From: Scylla paramamosain
Lineage: Eukaryota; Arthropoda; Malacostraca; Decapoda; Portunidae
Reading direction: 5' to 3'
Length of the DNA stretch: 64,000 nucleotides
Assembly (NCBI RefSeq): GCF_035594125.1
Contig: NC_087171.1
Location: 9,200,767-9,264,766 of the forward strand
A program made the position numbers and the translations under genes. Below the pieces are notes generated by a model that searched no databases, had not been told where the DNA came from, and saw nothing but the letters and a program-made list of their open reading frames with translations. Position 1 is the first letter of the stretch; each line of letters starts with the position of its first letter. Positions 1 through 13,920 of the stretch are shown here, in pieces.

Positions 1-460
1 ATGTCATAAGCAGAGTTTTTTCTTTTTTCTTTCTTCCTTTTTTCTTTTTTGTGTATGTGCCCTGGATGGAATCTTCTAAACTTTATATATTAGTTTAAAG
101 TCTTAGATGTAACAGCGCCAAATGTGCAAGTTTCCGGGAAATGATTATTTGCGTTACATTTTCCTTCATAATGCGTACTTGGAAAATTAAGTGAGAAAGG
201 TGGAAATTCCCCTAACACCGAGTGAAAAAAAATGCAAATCGTTAAATCAAACTAGTATATGCTTTTGCACAACCAACCACATTAAGAATGTCTTCCGCTT
301 CTGACGAACATGATTATTGTTGAGTGACTTAAAACTCCCGACACACGTTTCACTGCCACTGCTTCAATAAACCACAACAGACAGTATTTATTAGACCGTT
401 CATTGGTGGTTAATTGAGTGGCTGTACCTGTGGCACCTTAGAGGCACATATGTCCCGTTC

Positions 461-463
<3 letters not shown>

Positions 464-538
<75 letters not shown>
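464..538. repeat. (AG)n microsatellite
   Basis: Uninterrupted AG dinucleotide tract of about 75 bp. Confidence 0.98.
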
Positions 539-542
<4 letters not shown>

Positions 543-1238
543 GGAGGGGGGACGAACTAACAGACGGACAGACAGACCAGACGGACAGAAAGACAGTAGA
601 TGACTAATCGTTTCTATCTCACATTCCTCATTGATTTTCTTTCCTAGTTTTCTAAAACAGATGAATAAATTAACATTGATGAGTTCAGCTTCTTCCGATT
701 TTTTTTTCTTTTTTTTTATTGTACATTCCTCCGTGTTTTCTTCTCATTCCGCCAAGAGGATGAACGAGCTGTCTTCGACTTGATAAAATGAGGTTTTGAT
801 ACGCATTTCTGTGTTGTCGTCTTATTCAGTCAGGACGAATGAATGAATTAGCATTGATAAGTAATTGATTAATTTATTTATGGCGCCACACAATGGGATC
901 GGTTGACAGAATGCGCATCTTCCGACAAACACCACGGCGCCTGTGTCCTCCACCACCTGGCACCAGCAGTAGTGCCACTAGTACCAGCAACACCATGAGG
1001 GCGGCGCTGCTGGGATGTCTCTCTACCAGGAAGACACCCACTGTTTCCAAAACACCACGATAAATCAGACCCGAGTATATTTCAATAGTATTTACTGAGA
1101 ACTGTCTCGCTTCTCAGAGACGCACGTTACTATTATGGGGGTATCTTTTTTTTTTTTTCAGAGAAGACAAGATTTTTATACCCTATTTACTCTCAAGTAC
1201 CAGTACCTCTTGTTCGAGTAGTTTTGATGGCGCCTACG

Positions 1239-1266
1239 TTTTTTTTTTTTTTTTTTTTTTTTTTTT
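1239..1266. repeat. poly(T) tract
   Basis: A 28-base run of T. On the minus strand this is a poly(A) run and could be an old retroposon tail, but no element body is recognisable beside it. Confidence 0.9.
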
Positions 1267-2774
1267 CTGTTGTCTCCGGTGCGGGTGTCCAGGTGTTGCC
1301 ATGGGTCTCGTCCAAAGGGAGGGGGGACGTGGCACTAAGGGGGTCAGACGTGAAGGCGAGTGACGGGGACACTGCCAACAATGTATACTATGTTGGCACG
1401 CATCCCTTCCTCAGGCCGCCCATGCTGCCTGCCCATTCGACTTCACTTGGAGGGGGCGCGTGGGAGGGAGCTAGGGAATGGTGGGGAGGCTTGGGAGGGT
1501 GCGGAGTGGGCGGTGTAGAGGGTGTAGTGACAGCTATGAGTGGGCGTTGTAGCCGAGGGGAAATGAGGAAATATCAAATATGAAGTCAAGGCTGCGCAGA
1601 GGCGACGTCATTTGTCTCCAGCTAGGGTTGTAGCAGCTGCAGCAGCAGCAGCAGCAGCACAGCGGGGGAGCGAGCTAATTTGTTCATGAAGTGCGGAAGC
1701 ATAAAGTTATAATTAGGTACAGTGTTACGTGTAGTGCTCGTTTTAGGGAGGCAACAAAATATTTATCAACATGGTGCTTGCTTGGCTTGTGTCAGCCGTA
1801 ACAGTAAAGCCTTTAAATACGCTTAATAGCCTAGTTAACCTCATATACAAATAAACAGGTTGGCTTTAGTTCAGTCTTGCGTTGGAAATAAAAATAATCT
1901 GAAACTGGGGTCTCGGTTAGGAATGGCGAAGGTCAGGACAACAGCAAACTTGGGCTATCTCTCGGTCATATTTTAGCTGTATTGTTGTGGTCACAAGTCA
2001 AGTAACCTGCCACACTCCCACTGAGTGTTGTGTTTTCCCTCAATCTCTGCTCCTCTGATGTTCTTAAAATCCATCAGTTGTCAAGTTTCGTAAGAAGATT
2101 GCCAGCAGATGACAGGACGTAGACTGGGGGAAATACTAATCACCGTGAAAATAAGTAACGTACCTTATTCTACTACTGACTGTATAAATGAAATACGGTA
2201 AATTTTGTTCTGTCAGTCTGTCCTCGCAAAGTTAGTCATAAGGAAGACACTTTACAACCTTTATCATGTATCTCGAAGCCCACCAACCTATGCCTCCCCT
2301 TTACATCCACTCGTATGCTTGTGTTTACTGCACAGTGCTGTCCATCGCTCCATGTTACCGACCTCCGCCTGTGTTAAAAAATGCCTTTAGAAAACAACAG
2401 CGGTTACGTCACATGACAGCCGAGCAAGCCGAAGGGAAGGAAAGGCTCAGCCCCAGCCTTGGACCTAACCCCTGGTGCTCTTGACAAAAGCCTTGAAACC
2501 GCTCAGCATAAAGGAAAATTATATATCCTCCTTCTTTTCGAGGTCTAAAGACCGTATTTTTAAACATTTGAAAGTCTTATATGACTATTTTAAAGACTCT
2601 AGTGAAAAGTATTTGGATTTTCATTGATGTTTTCATGATTCATGGTCTTCTAACATAAATTAAGCATCACCAATGAGAAAACATCTATGAGAACCTATTG
2701 ATATGTGGCCTTAAAAATTAGGTCCATTGAGTTACGGCTCTCCAACAACAAGGTTATATCACACCTCCTACTCT

Positions 2775-2778
<4 letters not shown>

Positions 2779-2856
<78 letters not shown>
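2779..2856. repeat. (AG)n microsatellite
   Basis: Uninterrupted AG tract of about 78 bp. A CT tract in the opposite sense lies about 160 bp downstream, so the two could pair. Confidence 0.98.
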
Positions 2857-2861
<5 letters not shown>

Positions 2862-3011
2862 AGGGGGGTTACAGGATCGGCAGACACTTTAAAGTCACGG
2901 GAACAGGAGCACGAATAGACAACCACAGCACCTCCAAAAATCATCCAGAAAATCCCAGGAAGGGAGTACTATATTATAATATACACACATACATGCATAC
3001 ATACATATCGA

Positions 3012-3014
<3 letters not shown>

Positions 3015-3097
<83 letters not shown>
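3015..3097. repeat. (CT)n microsatellite
   Basis: Uninterrupted TC tract of about 83 bp. It is complementary to the AG tracts on both sides (2779-2856 and 3260-3326). Confidence 0.98.
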
Positions 3098-3103
<6 letters not shown>

Positions 3104-3258
3104 TATCTCGTGGCACAACACGCACCTGTGGCTGTCGCCCGGGGTGAACAGCCCCCTTTGCTCCCCCTCAGCAAGTCCCTTGGCGCTTGTTAGGTTAAAT
3201 ATTTATTGATTACCTTGTAAAAATAAGAAAAAATAGAATTAACGACGTACGGATAGAC

Positions 3259-3259
<1 letters not shown>

Positions 3260-3326
<67 letters not shown>
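3260..3326. repeat. (AG)n microsatellite
   Basis: Uninterrupted GA tract of about 67 bp. A poly(A) run follows at 3404-3421. Confidence 0.98.
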
Positions 3327-3328
<2 letters not shown>

Positions 3329-3734
3329 CAAATAAGTCACCAAGGACTGGGAGAGACTCGAGGCCACGTCAGGAAGGACACACAAGAAAGTGACAATGAT
3401 GACAAAAAAAAAAAAAAAAAACAGAAACAAGATCAGACTTTAGCGCCAAGATTTCGACTGACTGGCTGAAAAAAAAAAGAGATACAGGAAATATATAGAA
3501 CCAGTGCACACAAAATGTTTTGAAATTTATTAGTGCTTTCCTTGCCGCCGCCAGTCTGCGTGAATGCACTCAGAAATTTCACGACCATTCTGAAAATAAC
3601 CGTGCGAGGGAGCCAAGTTGAGGCGTGCTGAGGGCCAAACTATACTCACGGCGTCTCTGCCGCCGCCGCCGAGTGTGCTGGTGACATATGAGTACATACA
3701 CACACCGACATGTAAACACACTTCCTGCCAACGC

Positions 3735-3738
<4 letters not shown>

Positions 3739-3794
<56 letters not shown>
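3739..3794. repeat. (GT)n microsatellite
   Basis: Uninterrupted GT tract of about 56 bp. Confidence 0.98.
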
Positions 3795-3795
<1 letters not shown>

Positions 3796-4368
3796 GTAAC
3801 GTGTTACCTTTATTGCAGTGACAGGTAAGTATTTTTCTCGTTATTATGTAATTTCTTGAGATAAAATTGACTTGTAGGAGAGAGAGTAGGGGAGAGGGAA
3901 GTATAAATTTCATTGTTTATACGTATACACAGATCACGATACATTTTTCACAATAAAAATGTTTGTTCCACGAGGAAGGACCATCAGTGTAGCCGTGACA
4001 AAACACATGGACACACACAGTTAATACGTGATTATAACGATGACAGTGGTAGGAACAGGAGAACAACGATACGAATAGTAATAACATTGATAACAGTGGT
4101 TGTAAGAATTATAATGACGATGATAATGACTATCATTAACACCAAGAAGAAGGAGAGGAAGAAGAGTAGAAGAAAACGGAGATAAAAATTAAATAATAGT
4201 AGTAGTATAGTAGCAGCAGCAGCAGCAGCAGCAGTAGAACAATTATAAGAACCGTGTAAGTGGAAACATTCAGAACGCGAGCAAGAAGCGCAGCGTTATC
4301 CTAAGAAGGTAACACTCACCCTTGACTGTTCCGAACTCTGGCACTACCCCACAAGGTTACATGTCCCG

Positions 4369-4369
<1 letters not shown>

Positions 4370-4421
<52 letters not shown>
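4370..4421. repeat. (CA)n microsatellite
   Basis: Uninterrupted CA tract of about 50 bp. A short AGC tract lies just upstream at about 4209-4234. Confidence 0.98.
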
Positions 4422-4422
<1 letters not shown>

Positions 4423-5141
4423 GACGAACACTCGCGGTCCCTTTACCTTCACTGTCCCTCGTGTGTAACATCACTAGCGAGGAAAATAAGGCAAACCCTC
4501 TCAGCAAAGTCTTACATCACAAGGACACTAACTAGATGCCTTTTAAAATATCTACAAAGTGACCTTGCTTTTTGCGGGACCGGTTAGTCTGTCTCCCTAC
4601 AAAATGTAAAACGCATCTGGTAATAATTTGCTAAGAGACAAGGAATCATCATAGTCTTCATCATATTGATAAGTAGTAGACGTGTAATTAGGAGATAAGA
4701 GATCCATTTAATCTTCATCGTATCTATCTACTTAAGAAGACAAACTTTCCTTGTCGTCATCGTGCTCGAAAATTATATGCTACTTTAAGAGACAATGAAC
4801 CTTCCTCTCCTCTGTTTCATCGCAACTAAAGTTCAAGATATTTACTTCCTTAGGAGACGATGAACCCTCCTTGCCTTCATCATATCCACACAACTAGAGG
4901 TCTTTCAGGAGTGCATCTCATGAGCAATCCTACAAAACATGAAATCTGAGCACGAGTCCGCAGGCAATACACAGGCATCAGCGGGGCATAATTTTCCCTT
5001 TCGCACTGTTTGCCAAGTGTGTCTCTGGAGGTGTGCCTTCCCGCCCTCTATCCCCGCCCCACTATGCACTGTTGGCACCCTCCACCACACAAGCAGTGGC
5101 ACGTATAACTTTTGAATTCGCCATGCCAAGAGTCGCCTGTG

Positions 5142-5142
<1 letters not shown>

Positions 5143-5186
<44 letters not shown>

Positions 5187-5195
5187 TGTGTGTGT
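5143..5195. repeat. (GT)n microsatellite
   Basis: GT tract of about 50 bp with a single interruption near its 3' end. Confidence 0.97.
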
Positions 5196-5542
5196 CAGGG
5201 GATGGAGGGGAAAGGTTTTATTTAGAAACGAAGAGTGTGAATATTATTTTCTCCGCCTAGTTGTAAAGGGCTCACACGCGTCTGACTGATTCATGCTTCA
5301 CCCCAATACAGTAAATTAATAAACACCATTAACCTATTCAGTCTTTAGTCATGTAAGCAGCTTTTCTTTTCTTTTTTCCTCGTTTATTTTTCTTGTCTAG
5401 TGAGTTGATTAGTGACGAGTGATGAACAAGGTGACAATTTACAGGTGACATTGTTTACAAATATTTGTATATAGCTGCTCATCATAATTTTGATTTGTTT
5501 CCGAGTCGCTACCATTCGTCCTTCCCTCAGGGACGTAGGCAG

Positions 5543-5670
<128 letters not shown>

Positions 5671-6225
5671 CAGGGAGTCACTATGCTATAAAGAGACACT
5701 CCTTGTGAAAACCAACATTCTCATAATAGTCTCGATGCACACTAACCTGCTGTGCACTCTTCATCAGTACCTCGCCTCCATGCCATTATTATGTCTGTTT
5801 CTCCCACATCATGATTACGTTCATGAAAATTCAGAATTTAACTAATTAACGTTGACTACTAATAGCTTATTAGTTCACAATTTAAGTGATCAAAATCAAA
5901 CCTAAAGGCATTAAATTAAACTTTGAACTTGACTACTTTGTTAACTGTTGTCGTGAAGTTAAGAGAGAAGTGAACAATTTCGTTTTCTTTAATGAGTTCG
6001 CCTTAGGTGTAAGGAATGCGCATGCGTCTCGAGTCGGTTGCTTGTAACGCGGGTTAAATCATCCTAACGGTTAGTAATAAATGACTCTATTAATTTGTGC
6101 TGCTTTCTGGGTAAATCTTTTTTGGCTGGCTTTTTTTTCTTTCACTTTTTTTTTTCATGTTTCTATGTATTCTAGTGTGTTCGTAATTCTGGAAAAAAGT
6201 ATATTACACTGATGAAAAATTGCTC

Positions 6226-6228
<3 letters not shown>

Positions 6229-6309
<81 letters not shown>
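6229..6309. repeat. (CT)n microsatellite
   Basis: Uninterrupted CT tract of about 81 bp. Confidence 0.98.
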
Positions 6310-6312
<3 letters not shown>

Positions 6313-7039
6313 CTGACTCCTGGCACATCATTTGATTTCCGCTTCCTTATGGTGTTGGGTGTCTCCAAGCCAACCATTGTTGTAAGCCACTCCTGCCTCT
6401 GCCTCCTGTCATTCATTCGCTTCTCCGCCTCTTCTCTCCTCCATACACTAGTTACAAGTCATTATCGTGTTAGAGCGGTGATTGACGATCTGGTAACAGG
6501 TGTGGTAACGGTAGTGGTGGTGGGTTCGGAGTACTCGTGGTTAAACTGCGTCAGCGTCAAAACCAAACTTTGAAGTCCAAACTGAGAGTAGACGTGACGC
6601 GCGCTCTGACTCTGGTCTGCCCTATGCTTGCGTAAAACGGTAGCATGCACTTAGTCACTCAGTCAAGCTGTTGTCTGTGACTTAGCAAAAAAATAATTAA
6701 ATAAATAAATAAAAAATAGAAAAATAAAAAAACGAGTCATATGCATTCCACAACACCATGTTAACTTTTAACTGTTATGCACTCTCCTCAAGATTAATGA
6801 ATAGTTTGGTACTAATACAAGTTTAGAGAACAAAATCAAGTGGTTAAAAGTCCGTCTTATGGGAGAAGGGATTAGGTAGGAGTAGACTAAAGGCTGATTC
6901 ACACGACCTCAAGCTGGCAATACCTGGCAATACATCCTCCCAGCTGGATGTGCGTTCACACAGGCGGCTGGGAAGGAGCGGTTGGTTGGCGGGAAATTAA
7001 TATAAACAGACAGCATCTCGGCAAGATATCTTCCTCCAG

Positions 7040-7310
7040 CGACGATGCCGAAGTGATAATTACATTTCTTTTGGCGTACCGGAAGATAAAACGGAAAAGG
7101 AAACGCCTGTGGACACGTCCCTGGCTGAGTAGAAGAGGAGAAAGGAGTGTTTGCCACACTCTTTTGCCTGAGCTGAGCGTGGAAGACCCAGACACCAGGG
7201 AAATAGTGGATACGCCTCAACAGGGAGCAATACCATGGTTTTCTGCAGCTTGTGACTCCCCATATCAAGAAGGAAGATACATACATGAGGGATGCAATGA
7301 CATATGGTGA
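7040..7310 (+). pseudogene. Harbinger-like transposase N-terminal fragment
   Basis: This is the only coding relic inside the element at 6888-7881. The first part has the WTRPWL motif and an acidic/hydrophobic helix (PELSVEDPDT). The second part, in another frame from about 7211, reads YHGFLQLVTPHI and KKEDTYMRDAMT. In HARBI1-like proteins these two pieces are adjacent in one frame, so this copy is disrupted. It ends before any DDE catalytic residue. Confidence 0.55.
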
Positions 7311-7370
7311 ATGCCTGACACGCTGCACGTTATCTAGCAACTGGTAAAGAAGAGAGGCCGGTTACTACCC

Positions 7371-7608
<238 letters not shown>

Positions 7609-9129
7609 GAGAGAGAGAGAGTCTCGGGTTCCAGAAATGACGTCCCCTCAGTAGCTCCAGCATTAACTTTTCTGCCTCCAGACATTACGTCTTCCACAAT
7701 TCTCTTCCCGAAGACACGATGTAAACAAAGCAGCCGGCGGCTGGACAAGACCAACCTGTCGGTCTTGTTGGCGAGGCTGGCAATTCCAACCCCAAGGTAC
7801 CAAAAGTCCAGCAGGCGGGCCAACGCGGCTTGCGGCGGCTGGCAATTCAGCAGCGAATTGCCAAATGTGAACCCGTCTTTACAATGAAGTGGGAACCAGG
7901 CGAACACCCACAGGCACAATGCACACTATGAACCTTTCCTAAGTCCTTTGTAAGGGGATTGGGATTTTACACGATCATTGTGCTTATGTGTGTCTTGGTA
8001 ATGAGTGCAGAAGCACCCGTCTCTAAAAGGAAATAAAAGGAAAAGGAAGAGACGCTTCATGCGGCGCAATGAATTAAGGGCAATGCCGATACCGTGTGAC
8101 GGGAAGTTTTATACTTTTATACTAGTTTATTCATTTAGCTCTGGTTATGGCGTATTTCATCAAGCAGCTACACTATACTCTGTTTCACCAACTGTCACAT
8201 AATTTGCCGCTGGATGACAAGCGAGCAGGGTGACCCTGCTTTTGACTGATGTTCTTCCTGAAAAGTTTACGTAAGTATTCCCGTCTTGTTTTAATACGTG
8301 CAGCAAATTCACTTTATTCCAACCAAAACGTTTATTCTAAAATAAAGATCTTGATGCATATACAACATTACTTTGACGCACGTTTCAAAGCAAGACATGA
8401 ATATATAGACCAGTACGTGATTGAGACCTGGAGTGTTAACATTATCGCGTGTGCCTACCAAGATGGTAAAGTTGCAGTGACAGAGATAGTTACAGTATAA
8501 CAACTAGGATGGCTGTTCTTTAGAGGTATATAACAGTGAGGCTCGTATTATTCATAACATTTACGATTTTTCTTTTTTTTTTTTTTTTTTTTTTAAGTGA
8601 GGGGGCCTTTCAGGTTGTTGGCAGTGTGGTGTGTGAAGCTTGCAACTCTTTTTAAGATATCTAAACTTCTGACAATGGATGTATAATGGTATACGAATTT
8701 TCCAAGATAAACAAACGTCTGGTTCTTCTGAAGATAAAATGTCCACCTCAACCTTGCCTAACAGGACTCCTGAAGACATTGTTGTTTGTTCTTGATGGTA
8801 TCGGGGGCGCCCTTCACTTGGCAGGCTATCGGAACACATTAGAACGAATGCATAAAGGTGGTTGAACTCTCCAATATGTCCACGGGATCAGGTTAAGTGT
8901 TGTAAAACGCTAATGAGTTTCTCTTTTTATTATTATTATTATTTTTAAAGAGTCCTGCAATTTTATTAGTGTCTTGAAGGCGAGATAAATCATCGCTCTC
9001 CTCTCACGTTGAATGTTTTGATTTATATGTGCATTGGAGACTTGATTGTCAATGTAGGTCTTGTCTGTTTTGCTCTTTGTTAAGGTATTGTTTGTCCAGT
9101 TTCCTTTGTTTTCTTGTTATTTTTTTTTC

Positions 9130-9305
9130 CTGCTTTTGTCTGCCCAATATTCTTTGCTTTGCTCTTATATGCCCACTTTTCTTTGCCTTACTATTGTTTG
9201 CCCAGTTTTCTTTGCCTTATTCAAGTTTGGCCAATTTTCTTTGCCTTGCTCTTCTTTGCCGAATTTTCTTTGCCTAGGTCTTGTTTGCCTTGTTCTTGTT
9301 GTCTA
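9130..9305 (+). repeat. TTTGCC-containing minisatellite
   Basis: Five to six imperfect tandem units of roughly 35 bp. Each contains TTTGCC plus CAATTTTC or a close variant, followed by TTTGCCTTGCTC. Translation in all plus frames gives only low-complexity hydrophobic repeats, so this is a non-coding tandem repeat. Confidence 0.75.
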
Positions 9306-9457
9306 ATTTTTTTTTTTGTATTTCTTTTGTTTTTATTTTCTCACTCGTTTGCCTAGTTCATGTATACCCAAGTTCTATTTTTTGTCAACCAAACTTTGTC
9401 AGTCACATACGAATTAATATATGAATTACCTCCGTATCGGTGAACAATAACGGCAGG

Positions 9458-9490
<33 letters not shown>

Positions 9491-9829
9491 TACTATAGAA
9501 AACGTCGGGCAAGGATATAGATTCCATATTAATTTTATTTCTCACTTTCCTCTTTTTTTTTTTCGTACTCGGTGATAACTCCAACATGTATGATTTTGGG
9601 ATACTATATCATTATTTTGGCACCAGGAGAGTGATTATAGCTTTAGAAAACGTACTATTGCCATCTTGAATAAGCAACCAAGTCTGATTATATTTCCTTT
9701 CATGAAGTCGGACACGAACCTTGAAGCAGAAAAATAAAATGTAGTTATCCATAATTAAGAAAATTTCAGGATTGAGAAAATTTCAGTGTCTAACGAGTTC
9801 AATGATCTCTTGACTGGGATGAACAGCAA

Positions 9830-9928
9830 CACACACACACACACACACACACACACGGCGGTTATAAGAACGTAGCTATCAGAGCTTTGTATACTACAAT
9901 TAGGTGAACACACACACACACACACACA
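9830..9928. repeat. Two short (CA)n tracts
   Basis: CA tracts at about 9830-9856 and 9908-9928, separated by about 50 bp of unique sequence. Confidence 0.9.
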
Positions 9929-10739
9929 GACGGAGGCAAACACACTCCAGCGGGCGGTCAGTGAACCCGGGACTCGTTCATTCATAAAGCTGTGGGAAGC
10001 TCAAAACTCGTCCAGACCACTAGGAGGTGAGGGTGGCCTCCTTCCTGCACCGTTACTGGATTGAACACCACCCCACACCCCGACTTTCCCAGCTCCTCCA
10101 CTCTATTTTTTCCTTCCTCTACAGTCACTACATTACTCCACTCCTGCTGCGACTTATTAGCTAACCGTTCTCTTATTTTCATTAACGTCTTATTTACTCC
10201 TTTCTCCTATCCATCCTCGACTTGCCATTACGATAGTCTTTCTTCTCGCTCATTCCTTTCCAGTGCATCATAATCCAGTTCTTGTCGCTCCTTAATTTAA
10301 CGCAGCTTTTCAGATAAAGTCTTAAGACAAAATGCATTTCATTTCCTGGACTCTCTCCCAAGCCGCAGATGCGCAAGGATGTTCAGCATTTCCTTTGCGT
10401 AAATTTGTGCTTTTCAGGCGTTTTGCTGGTCTCAGATATCTGCATCACCATCGCCACAGTGTGCCACTCACTACTGTACCTTGCTGCTCAACTCCTCTTT
10501 AGGAGACACCCGCTACCACCAGTGTCAGTTGCAGCTGACATGGACATATGTAGACATGACGGTCTTCGTGCACCTCACTAGCAAGCAGTGTCACTCACCG
10601 CTTTCCTCCTGGATTCGTGCAAGGTCCCACGCAACACCCCCAGCAACTCTACAGCTTCCCAACCCCTTCATCCTAACCCCCTCATCAAGATTTCTCTCTT
10701 TGCTTAGAGCAGAGCGTGGAGAACAAAGCCATTTTTTTT

Positions 10740-13270
10740 TTTTTAATCTCCCAACAGTCTCCACACTTCCATGTAGATAAGTATACCATTGAGGGAAATG
10801 CCCATTCCCTGGGCAATGGGTCTGTCTTGGTGGTGTCACCATGGAAGCCATCAGGTGAATTGCCACAGTACAATGAGGAAATCACACACCACTATGGCAA
10901 GGTCGGGCCTCTAGCTAAGGACACCAGCCTAGAGGAAGTTAGATATACTCTTAGAGCCATGAACATCATTGAAACAAAAGAGATTACATCCACTTACTCG
11001 TGGTGGAACGTGGGAGATGACAGGGGTGGATCCATGTGATCTCTTTCTTCCTGAGCAGCAGATAGCCCTGTTGCTCAGTTGCTCATCATTGCAGTGAGTG
11101 AGCCATTCCACTGACACTTGCTGGTCCTCAGTGCTTTGGTCCTTTTACAATACCTCCCACTATTACAAGACTAATGATGAATCCTGTGGCAGGTCTTATT
11201 ACTACTTTCAGTGCAAAGGGCCCCATGGCCCTAGCTCAATGTTTTGCCCCCTCAACTAGAAAGCTCAGAAAACCTTCAAGTCAGCAAGGGAACAGATGCC
11301 CCTCCCAGATGTACTGTACACCAGCTTTATCTCCCAAAGGCTAGGCCATCTCATCAGCACTCCACGACTCCCACACCAACACCAACAGTGTCACCAAGGA
11401 ATATCCCTCCATGCGCATTATAAATAGATAGGCCCTACAAGACCATCTAGAAGATGCTTCTTACCAGAAACTCCTGCTCTGCCTCCATCAGCTTCACCTC
11501 ACCAGAATCCCAAACCCAGGTGCTACAACTTCCCACTAATTAAGCAGCTGCTCCTACTATGTACAGTGGGAGTAAACTGCCCCTGCATCTCACCAACACT
11601 TCTCAGAGGGCATCATTCCAAATCATCCCAGACTTCCCTCATCTATATCACTTCTCTTTCTGCCTGGTCATTCCACACAGTACCTTTCCCACACTGGTGC
11701 TCCTGCATTCCTAGCCCTTCTCCTTGGAGACACTGCATTCACCTCCACAGGACCATCTTCCTGTCCTGGCCTCCTTCCCTGATGTCTCTGTTGGCCCTTT
11801 CCCTGGAAGCTTGTCATGCTGGAAGATCGCATCATCTGGCTGGCCAACCATCACAAAGGCACTACACAATCCACCAGAGCTCGCCTCTCTTTCACTGGAA
11901 GAGGCAGCTTCTTGTCTTGCCACCACCTTAACAGAGGCAGAAAAGGAATCATTCCACCTCTTCACCCACCACTCTCCTTTCAGACCTGGAAAACCATGTA
12001 GAATGAGCCCAAGCAGTGCATGCCCACCAGCAGGCCTGGCATTGATAGCACAGGAAGCTAACACAACACCTTAGGGCTGAGTACACTGTCTGCACCAAAA
12101 CCATTTTCCAGGCTGAGCAGAAGGTATGGGGATCCCACTCTCATTCCTCACCAGATGCACTTGAATTTTTCTGCTTATCATAGAGGACACAAAGAGTCAT
12201 CAACCTCTGTCCCTCCATGATGGAAATATTCCCATGTCCAATGATATTCAAAGGTAGTATTCCTTGTCACCACATTCCATGAGAGAATTGGTTGAACTTC
12301 TCTCTACACCTGTCCCTAGACCTCCATGGTGCCATAAATACCATCGTTTCTGCTCCAGCTATCCCTGATTTAGCACAACCATTCATACCTGGGAAGTTAT
12401 GACCACTCTCTTCATTAACTTGAAGGAAGCTTTCAACTGTGTCCCACACAATGGTATTATACAGTACAAGTTTGTAAAGTCTACAGAACTCACTGGTTCC
12501 TCTCTGGTCTAGCTGGAATCCTTCCTGACAGGCAAAACTTATCATGTCACAATGGATGCCTTCTATTCCAAAAAATCATTTGGACAGGAGTGCCACAGGG
12601 CTGTCCTCAGTTCACTCCTATTCAACATCCTGCTAACAGACTTCCATATCCCACCACACTCCCATCTCATGTATGCAGACAACCTGATCATAATTAGTAC
12701 ACTCCACAAAAACCCAAGCCTAAGCATACTTGCAAGCCACCACAGTACTAGAAACATGAGTAAGGGCATACAGCCTATCCTGCAACTCAGCTAAGAGTCC
12801 CTAATGTGCTTCACCCTCAAAACTGTCAACTCGGCTTTTACAATAACCCTGTGCAGCACTTTTACAATAACCCTGTGCAGCACATACCCTCAGGCATACA
12901 CTCTCCTGGGTTTGAGGCTGGAAGAACCCCAACTCACCTAGCTCGCTCACATAGAATACCTCTGCACATCAGATAATAAATGTCTGAACATCATGAAAAG
13001 GATCAAAGGAATCCACTGAAACTATCCAAGATCTGCTCTACTACCATGTCACCCTAGACTCCAGAATTGCATACATTGACTCTCCCACCCATTCCATTCT
13101 AACTAAACTATAAGCAATACAGAATGTAACCCTTGGAATTGCCATGGGAGCACTGAGGTCATCTTCAATCACAGACCTCCAAACAGACAGCAGAGTAATT
13201 CCACTACATTGCTGCAGGAGAGAAATGTTGTGTCATGAGTTTCAGTGCTTTCAGTCATTCCCACCACCCT
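10740..13270 (+). mobile_element. Degenerate Jockey-like non-LTR retrotransposon
   Basis: No frame is intact, but short pieces follow the expected gag-to-pol order. Near 11190-11260 the plus strand reads CKGPHGPSSMFCP, which resembles the last zinc knuckle of Jockey-type gag proteins. Around 12590-12720 it reads VLSSLLFNILLTDF, then HLMYADNLIIIST; this is the reverse-transcriptase core with YADN in place of YADD. The GVPQG block just upstream is in a different frame. Around 13060-13210 it reads LGIAMGALRSSSITDLQTDSR, resembling the region after the RT domain in Jockey-like elements. Many stops and frame changes show a long-dead copy. Its limits are approximate. Confidence 0.6.
12836..12880. 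repeat. Short direct tandem duplication
   Basis: A unit of about 24 bp containing ACAATAACCCTGTGCAGCAC occurs twice in a row inside the degenerate Jockey-like element. It probably reflects slippage in the dead copy. Confidence 0.85.
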
Positions 13271-13707
13271 GCCTGCTTGCCACTCTTAAAGCCCCCTATA
13301 ATATATAATATTTTGTCAATTTTACATATGAAAAATATACCACTACATAGTGCATAATTTTATGTAAAGAAAATTTAGCTAGTGTTGCCACAGGATGTTA
13401 GTTTTCATGGTTCTTGTGTCTGTATTTATGCATGTAAAACTACAGGTAAATAATGAAAACTTTTTTTTTCATAATTTACAGTAATTCATACAAAAACAGG
13501 CAGTTTTATAAAGCTCCATAGAATACAAGTTCATATCTTATTACATGTACTTTCTTTCACATACTGATTCATGTTATGCAAAAGTGACCATGACAATTTA
13601 CCAATTTCAAATTCCCAAGAAACCTGTCATCATAAAGATTGAAAGTATAAATAAATAGAAATACAAATCAGTTATCAGAAACCAAATTCCAACAGTCAGG
13701 TGGTCTG
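13271..13707. other. 3' flank of the LRR-like gene
   Basis: AT-rich sequence between the dead retroelement and the stop codon of the minus-strand LRR-like gene. It presumably holds that gene's 3' untranslated region. I could not identify a convincing AATAAA on the minus strand. Confidence 0.4.
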
Positions 13708-13920
13708 TCAGTGTTCAGGTCCCCAGTATGAGAACACCTGGTCTGTGGCACACTTGTATTGAATGTCAAGACTAGAGTGCTGGAAGTACTTGAAGGTTCG
13801 TGCTAGCATGTACATGTCCAGGACAGGCAGGACAAGGGTTTGCAGGGATGGCAGTGCCTCCACCAGGGATGCAAGTGACTGGCACATCTGTATCTCATTC
13901 CCAGTTGGAAGACAGCAAAG
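13708..13920 (-). CDS. LRR-like gene, exon 6 with stop
   Basis: Acceptor ATTTTTTCAG, then 70 codons and a TGA at 13710-13708. The translation starts [13 protein letters not shown], has the leucine-rich block [10 protein letters not shown] and ends FSYWGPEH. Confidence 0.8.
   Translation of the reverse strand, partial: LCCLPTGNEIQMCQSLASLVEALPSLQTLVLPVLDMYMLARTFKYFQHSSLDIQYKCATDQVFSYWGPEH

Larger units (their letters stand above)
7882..10739. other. Intergenic, no gene recognised
   Basis: The region holds only short, unconvincing open frames. It contains a poly(T) run at about 8572-8594, a TTTGCC-rich minisatellite (listed separately), an ATT tract near 9461-9490 and two CA tracts at about 9830-9928. 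No recognisable protein similarity was seen on either strand. Confidence 0.5.

Noticed and set aside
1224..1583. Open frame of 119 residues on the plus strand
   Set aside because: It begins in a poly(T) tract giving poly-Phe, then is Gly-rich without any domain; no splice or family support.
2705..3193. Open frames through AG and CT tracts
   Set aside because: Dinucleotide repeats are open in all frames by nature; translations are pure Arg-Glu or Ser-Leu.
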